This document shows, in pieces, positions 59,701-64,000 of a stretch of 64,000 nucleotides of DNA (position 1 is the stretch's first letter; every line of letters begins with the position of its first letter). Where the stretch lies: assembly GCA_936450465.1 (NCBI GenBank), contig OW388291.1:81295436-81359435 (forward strand), given 5' to 3'. The notes beneath the pieces are model-generated. The model was not told the DNA's origin, ran no database searches, and saw only the letters and a list, made by a program, of their open reading frames with translations. A program made the translations under genes and the position numbers. This DNA comes from Gibbula magus. Its lineage: Eukaryota > Mollusca > Gastropoda > Trochida > Trochidae.

Positions 59701-62700
59701 GAGTTGGAAGTGGAACAAAGCAGAGACAAAATGGAGAAAAAGAGGCAAGTCTACGAAGATTGAATACTGAGGAATGGATCGGACATGAAAATGAAACAAC
59801 TGTGGGAGAAAAAATATTTAGATCGAATCTCAAGAGACTTGGATACCATGATGTATTTGAATAACAGTCCTTTATTTACTCCTATTATTGAACAGTTAAG
59901 AAGAGATGGACCCAACGATATGGTATTCTCATGTCGATTTAGACTTCGTGGAGGATGAAGAGGACAGTCATGAAGAAGAGGACAGCCGTGAAAAGAATGA
60001 GGAGGACAAGGTTGATAAACTACCGGGCAAAAGAAAGTTTTCACCTAGGTTTATTTGGATTAATTCAATATTTAAAAGAAATCAGATGTATTTGACTATG
60101 ACACGATACAATAATACTTATCTGCAGTAGTTTGAATGACTTTGTTGGTGACTGAGGTTAAATTTTAGTTCAAATATATTTTTGTAATGAAGACAGGGTT
60201 AAGAATGAAATTTTCATGACAAAATTAAACTTAAAATTTCATTTTTAAAAAAATAATTAAAAAACATGTAGAAGTATTCTTTGACTGCTAACTAAACACC
60301 TGTACTTATCAGTTTTGGATTATGACATCGAAAACTTGAGATATTTGCAATTGAAAATCATACATATGATAAAATCAACTGAGGTGAGTACTTTCTTTTG
60401 CCCGGTAGTTTAGTAATAAATACAAAGACAAGATTAGTCCCTATATCAATACAACTTTTATCCAATTTAGGGATTTATATTGTTGTTACGTCTCTACTAA
60501 ATATTGTCTGTTATTCTTAGATTTGAAATGAATAGAATAGAGGGATGATTGTAGGCTTCGCTTACGATACGAGGCTCAGTGACATGAGAAAAACAATACG
60601 TACTAATATATATCAACTCTCACCCACTGTGTCTATGTGCCGATATAATAAATAAATGGTTCAACTTTGCTCTATGTGATTCACAGCCAATTACATTATT
60701 TTGACTGATATTTTGCTATTGGATAATTGGTTTGAATTATCATCGTATGATTGTGATTTAAAGCACATCTACATGTTTATTGGTTCAAATCAAACGCTTG
60801 ATCGATAGTATGACTCAAATAACGTCATTCCGTATATACATTTCCCATTTTGATTGACTAGACTTGTTCTCCAATTACCTCAAGTACCTCAGTATCTCAA
60901 CTAGAGACAGTCGTACATCAGGTGTCCAGCTAGAGACACCTTGACATCAGGCTTGCAAACTAGAAATACTGTAACCACAAGTATCTCAACTAGAGACAGT
61001 CGTACATCAGGTGTCCAGCTAGAGGCACCTTGACATCAGGCTTGTGAACTAGAGATACTGTAACCACAAGTATCTCAACTAGAGACAGTCGTACATCAGG
61101 TGTCCAGCTAGAGACACCTTGACATCAGGCGTGCGAACTAGAAATACTGTAACCACAAGTATCTCAACTAGAGACAGTCGTACATCAAGTGTCCAGCTAG
61201 AGACACCTTGACATCAGGCTTGCAAACTAGAAATACTGAAACCACAAGTATCTCAACTAGAGACAGTCTTACATCAGGTGTCCAGCTAGAGACACCTTGA
61301 CATCAGGCGTGCGAGCAAGAGATACTGTAACCTCAAGTATCTCAACTATAGAGACAGTCGTACATCAGGTGTCCAGCTAGAGACACCTTGACCTCAGGCG
61401 TGCGAACTAAAAATACTGTTACCACAAGTATCTCAACTAGAGACAGTCGTACATCAAGTGTCCAGCTAGAGACACCTTGACATCAGGCTTGCAAACTAGA
61501 AATACTGAAACCACAAGTATTTCAACTAGAGACAGTCTTACATCAGGTGTCCAGCTAGAGACACCTTGACATCAGGCGTGCGAACAAGAGATACTGTAAC
61601 CTCAAGTATCTCAACTATAGAGACAGTCGTACATCAGGTTTCCAGCTAGAGACACCTTGACATCAGGCGTGCGAACTAGAGATACTGTAACCTCAAGTAT
61701 CTCAACTAGAAACGTTTTGGCTTGAAGAACAGAGTAAAAACTTTGAAGTGAACGAGAATGAACTCGGCGTCCCGAACGAGAATGAACTCGGCGTCCCGAA
61801 CGAGAATGAACTCGGCGTCCCGAACGAGAATCAACTCTGCGTCCCGAACGAGAATGAACTCGTCATCCCGAACGAGAATGAACTCGTCGTCCCGAACGAG
61901 AATGAAATCAGACGTCCCAACGAGAATGAACTCGGCGTCCCGAACGAGAATGAAATCAGACGTCCCACGAGAATGAACTGGGCGTCCCGAACGAGAATGA
62001 ACGTCCCAACGAGAATGGTCTGCCGACATGGCAATAGACGAAGGCAACATAAACTCACATTTGCTATGAATTCAATTCCTGTTTTATAAATGAAAAACGA
62101 TTTCAGATAATAAAGATTGGTTTAATCATAAAATAAAGGGACTCGGAAGATTCCATAATAACTAACCTTTATAGAATATAGTATTTAATAACCGCGGTAG
62201 ATTCATTACCTGTGAAATTATATCGTTGGTTCCGTTGTATGCACATGCTCTCAGTGACGATGTTGCAAGACATGTGTTGAATATATCGATGGCTTTCACA
62301 ACCTTTTTGTGAAAATCATTTTTTGATTTGGATACATCTCCGAAGTACACATAACCAGAGTATAACCTGAAAAGAGAACAAGATAAACTAACGATAATGC
62401 ATAACGGAAAATAAATTTTGAATCTGAATCTTTGAACTATAATATGGTGAAAGATTTACTGACGTCAACATTTGCACATTTTTGAAGACGAGATTGGGGC
62501 TATATCAACACTACTTTCTATTATACAATAGCTGTTATAATGTTTGGGAACTACCTCTCAAACATAGAATATCCGGCCCTTTGTATTTGCGTAGGTGATT
62601 TATAGATTTCATTACAAGGGACAACATATTATTTCAAACAAAACATGCTAGGAACTCAGCACTATTACCACTTATCTATTTTCTATATTCGTTTATTTCA

Positions 62701-63341
62701 CATGCGGACATCCATGTATGGTGTTTTGAAATTATAATAATATTTTAAAAGTTAAACTTTAAGTGTTATTTTTATTTTAAATATACTTTAAAATTATTTT
62801 ATCAGACATTTTCCTGAAAGAAGGATTCAGAATACGATTGAATGATACATCACTTGTCATGCTCATTTTTGGATCGCAAATTTCCATTAGAAATAAACAC
62901 TATGTATTAAACTCGCTAAGGTTTGCAAAATGCACCTTTTTTTTAATACCTAAAACAGGATATTGACCATCCTAAAACACTATCGTGGTAATCGCAACGT
63001 ACATGAAGATAATACTTAGACGAAGATGTCGGTATGATCTCACCTGTCTGTTGGGTTCCTCATAATGGCGATGATCTTGACTCGAGGTAGAAGGTGTTTG
63101 ATGTAGTGGGCCGTGGTGTACTTGGGCTCATCCAGGCCGCAGTTCTCCCTCAGTCCATACCAGTACCTGTTGTACCACAAGGTGGAGGCACTTGCGTCAA
63201 CTACCGTGTCGAGTACAGTCACATAAAACAGAATTACATGCAGCACTCAATTAGTATTGCTTATATTCAAATCAAGAGTGTAATTAAAGGAGGACCAACG
63301 GGTTTACATACATTGAAATCGGGCATGCAAATGTTATCAAC

Positions 63342-63376
<35 letters not shown>

Positions 63377-63592
63377 CCCCATTTGTATGACCTGAGACCC
63401 TGTGCATATACATATAGTATAATCCCATACGTAATCTGTCACCGGGCTGAGTAAAGGTAGATTTAGTTGTCTTCTTACCTGTTATTTTTTCATGTGCACT
63501 TCTTTTTCCTGATAGCACTGTCCTGCTAAGGCGTTTGAAGAATCTGGTATACATCATAATGTCCTTCTTATAAACGCTACCCTTTTGTACGA
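53527..63592 (-). CDS. Carbohydrate sulfotransferase, CHST15-like (C-terminal 253 aa in window)
   Basis: Five - strand exons (63592-63479, 63200-63044, 62366-62210, 57400-57253, 53714-53527) splice with GT/AG signals and matching phases into 253 codons plus stop. The product matches my knowledge of GalNAc4S-6ST/CHST15-like enzymes, Golgi type II proteins that move sulfate from PAPS to glycosaminoglycan sugars. Visible landmarks: VDASASTLWYN, then HYIKHLLPRVKIIAIMRNP, with the 3'-phosphosulfate-binding pattern R-N-P-T-D-R-L-Y-S split across exons B and C. A late LHFIRFEDY follows, and the C-terminus includes DDFYRPHNENLAKLL. The 5'-phosphosulfate loop and the membrane anchor must lie beyond 64000. 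Introns of 3.5 and 4.8 kb are filled with repeats. The substrate cannot be assigned from sequence. Confidence 0.9.
54434..57165 (-). mobile_element. LINE with reverse transcriptase, in sulfotransferase intron D-E
   Basis: On the - strand a 5'-truncated polyprotein starts near 57164. In order it shows QPGWFDLECEHLK, KPNKSPGNDRIPSEFF, IIPIYKKGN, NYRGIALLN, the GEYQGGFRKHHSTIDNIF box, TGVRQGCALSPLLF, the catalytic LLFADDLVLVAD box, INTDKTKVIVF and YKYLGIMM. It ends with a C-terminal Cys/His motif (CSLCKVTEDEIHIIFYCPMY). One frame break lies near 56070-56140, and a SINE splits the frame at 55059-55225. The 3' end is near 54434 with a (TTGAA)n tail. It has the same orientation as the host gene. 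Confidence 0.9.
55059..55225 (-). mobile_element. 167-bp tRNA-derived SINE nested in the LINE, 8-bp TSD
   Basis: Direct repeats ATGAGATG (+ strand) at 55051-55058 and 55226-55233 bound it. On - it reads GTCGTGTGGTAAGCTGTTGG (A box), GCGTGGGTTCGAATCCCGC (B box), then GACTCGGCCCGAAAAGG and a tail with TTTGTACTATTGAAGGTAGT. LINE coding sequence stops at its left edge and resumes, in frame, just beyond its right edge, so the insertion is directly demonstrated. Same family as 46222-46365. Confidence 0.92.
57253..57400 (-). CDS. Sulfotransferase exon D
   Basis: Acceptor TTTCACATCAG, donor GTAAGTAC. It encodes 49 codons from VRLHIGLYAEFAENWMQLF through LHFIRFEDYIKN to YQFLKI, ending one base into the next codon. 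Phase 0 at the start and phase 1 at the end match exons C and E. Confidence 0.9.
57708..58277. repeat. 60-bp higher-order minisatellite (two 30-bp monomers), ~9 units
   Basis: Each 60-bp unit is a pair: CTCAACTATAGACACTGTAA plus CATCAGGCG, and CCCCAACTAGAGAGACCATA plus ACACAATTCG. The monomers share CAACTAKAGA and RTAACA cores. Units are 95% or more alike by eye. Because 60 is a multiple of 3, a long repetitive frame (20-residue period) is open on -, but it is a by-product. It lies in sulfotransferase intron C-D. Confidence 0.95.
58529..58561 (+). promoter_or_regulatory. TATA box plus initiator (TCAGT) core promoter
   Basis: TATAAAA at 58529-58535 and the initiator TCAGT at 58557-58561, with the A of the initiator 30 bp downstream of the first T of the box, the canonical spacing. 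It sits 92 bp before an ATG (58651) and faces the decayed ORF cluster. The match is by sequence only. Confidence 0.5.
58651..60130 (+). pseudogene. Decayed ORF cluster with a C2HC zinc-finger motif, unknown element
   Basis: Successive + strand frames are broken by stops and shifts. They are: a short frame from ATG 58651 (MADTDESDTKQC…); an Arg-rich stretch around 58870-59050 (RISRRLVENRYRFE, RVPRWSGRIM); 59053-59316; 59430-59654, which holds C-D-D-C, ten residues beginning GIVFIDMN, then QKHIKTWC, a C2-H-C knuckle; a frame near 59643-59763 (NESDTSWEDYYLDK, acidic/Lys-rich); and 59906-60130 with an acidic run (EDEEDSHEEEDSREKNEED) and KRKFSPRF. The order (acidic start, knuckle, coiled charged region, acidic tail) looks like one former protein of about 350-450 aa. 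I do not recognise a named family. Being flanked by two related arrays suggests a mobile or viral-like origin, which is inference. Confidence 0.55.
60131..60890. other. AT-rich spacer, nothing recognised
   Basis: Sequence between the decayed ORF cluster and the second array; no repeat edge or open frame of note. Confidence 0.5.
60891..61709. repeat. ~89-bp higher-order minisatellite (three ~30-bp monomers), ~9 units
   Basis: Each unit joins three monomers: CTCAACTAGAGACAGTCGTA plus CATCAGGTG; TCCAGCTAGAGACACCTTGA plus CATCAGGC; and (GTG)CGAACTAGAGATACTGTAA plus CCACAAGTAT. The CAACTAGAGACA…ACATCAGG core is shared with the array at 57708-58277, so both descend from one 30-bp monomer but amplified with different higher-order periods. 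Confidence 0.95.
61749..62015. repeat. 24-bp minisatellite, ~11 units
   Basis: The unit is CGAGAATGAACTCGGCGTCC plus CGAA, with variants (AAATCAGACGTCCCAA). The period is a multiple of 3, so several frames on both strands are open with 8-residue repeats (NENELGVP on +, RDAEFILV on -). Slips of one base break each of them. It is best read as non-coding intron sequence. Confidence 0.95.
62210..62366 (-). CDS. Sulfotransferase exon C
   Basis: Acceptor TTCTCTTTTCAG, donor GTAATGA. One base completes the Arg codon, then 52 codons from LYSGYVYFGDVSKSKNDFH to YNGTNDIISQ. It contributes the Ser of the R-x-P-x-x-R-x-x-S phosphate-binding motif. Confidence 0.92.
63044..63200 (-). CDS. Sulfotransferase exon B
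   Basis: Acceptor CGACACGGTAG, donor GTGAGATC. It encodes VDASASTLWYNRYWYGL, a Cys-containing loop (RENCGLDEPKY) and HYIKHLLPRVKIIAIMRNPT, ending two bases into an Arg codon. A frame extends further upstream by chance, but the family and exon A phase favour the acceptor at 63201. Confidence 0.92.
63343..63380 (+). repeat. Poly-C tract (31 C, T, 6 C) in intron A-B
   Basis: A homopolymer run 101 bp below exon A and 143 bp above exon B. On the transcribed (-) strand it is a G-run immediately within a 278-bp intron. Confidence 0.95.
63479..63592 (-). CDS. Sulfotransferase exon A (most 5' exon in window)
   Basis: Acceptor CGTTTTCAG-like (GTTTTCAG), donor GTAAGAAG. Two bases complete a codon, then 37 codons from VQKGSVYKKDIMMYTRFFKR to HEKIT and one base. 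The position matches the segment between the PAPS loop and the VDAS motif in this family. It is the least conserved exon, but phase and splice sites fit exon B. Confidence 0.75.
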
Positions 63593-64000
63593 CTGAAAAC
63601 AATGATATTGAAGAAAAGTATATATAATATATGCGGGAATATTGAGATTGAATAACAGTTAAAAATTAATTGAACTTTGTACTACAGACATGAATATAAA
63701 TATGTTCTTTATATCAGAATTGTTACGAACAGCTGATAAGCTTAAACTGCTTTGAGGGGGGGGGGGGGTCTGATCACATGACCATTGACTCAAAAGAAAG
63801 TGCCATCCTAGTAGTAGTAGCACTGGAAACACTGTTATGTTATGTCATGCAGCCATTAATACAATGCAAGGGTATGTACATGCTTCAGCACATTGGGGAC
63901 GTGTTGACTGGGTTGCAGTGGGATGCTAATGCTTCCTGATCTCTGATTAATGCAAAATAATTCAATTGCAGGCTTTATGACTGGACTTCGGGAACAGTTA
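63593..64000. other. Sulfotransferase intron continuing out of the window
   Basis: No further sulfotransferase exon was found. A run of 13 G is at 63756-63768. On + an acceptor-like AATTGCAG near 63972 precedes 27 bases open in all three frames; that is too short to call. Confidence 0.5.

Noticed and set aside
14985..61709. Possible CRISPR arrays at 15-16 kb, 57.7-58.3 kb or 60.9-61.7 kb
   Set aside because: The repeats are contiguous with no unique spacers, and the context is clearly animal nuclear DNA with spliced genes.
61748..62089. Overlapping frames with NENELGVP or RDAEFILV repeats
   Set aside because: Several frames are open at once on both strands because of the 24-bp period; unit slips break them and nothing suggests translation.
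63267..63602. Unspliced reading of sulfotransferase exon A into a poly-Gly run
   Set aside because: The extension crosses a clean donor (GTAAGAAG) and the G-run; exon A ends at 63479 and joins exon B in phase.

Overview
This is eukaryotic, animal nuclear DNA, most likely from a marine lophotrochozoan and probably a mollusc. The reasons are spliced genes with GT/AG introns, low gene density, AT-rich sequence, abundant non-LTR retrotransposon relics, tRNA-derived SINEs and MITEs. It also carries dispersed repeats I recognise as typical of molluscan genomes: 'TGACCTT…AAGGTCA' units, a 'TATGCCCCCGAATCGG…CGGGGGCAT' element, and CCCCCGCCACGAAGTGG fragments. The species cannot be read from the sequence.

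Two genes are well supported, and they converge tail to tail near 52.6-53.5 kb. On the + strand (49016-52323), three exons encode a complete 106-aa LITAF-domain protein, a membrane-associated zinc-binding protein of the late endosome/lysosome. On the - strand (63592 down to 53527), five phase-consistent exons encode the C-terminal 253 aa of a Golgi carbohydrate sulfotransferase resembling CHST15 (GalNAc4S-6ST). Its 5' part lies beyond the right edge. The left 48 kb has no confidently identified gene, only isolated exon candidates: a - strand terminal exon at 4856-5036 and a + strand 3' exon at 27796-27929.

The rest is dominated by repeats. 0-28 kb: a TTAA-flanked MITE at 545-845 splitting an old diverged array, a related-style MITE at 7736-8440, a 55-bp minisatellite at 14.7-16.5 kb with AATAAA in every unit, a 22-bp array at 18 kb, and a 313-bp SINE with a 13-bp target-site duplication at 22.7-23.0 kb. 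28-37 kb: a near-palindromic TTAA MITE, a nuclear-receptor-half-site-rich ~150-bp array (32.4-33.1 kb), and three tandem copies of a 766-bp unit built from four consecutive hairpins (34.2-36.35 kb). 37-46 kb: three hAT-type MITEs, two 3' tails of one LINE family with target-site duplications, and a 1.45-kb L2/CR1-like reverse transcriptase relic on the - strand.

The sulfotransferase introns act as a sink for repeats. Intron D-E holds a 2.7-kb LINE that itself contains a 167-bp SINE. Intron C-D holds two related 30-bp-monomer arrays with different higher-order periods (60 and ~89 bp), a 24-bp array, and between the two 30-bp-based arrays a decayed, promoter-bearing ORF cluster with a C2HC zinc-finger motif (58.5-60.1 kb). 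That composite is the least explained structure in the window. All calls come from reading the sequence; no database search was run.
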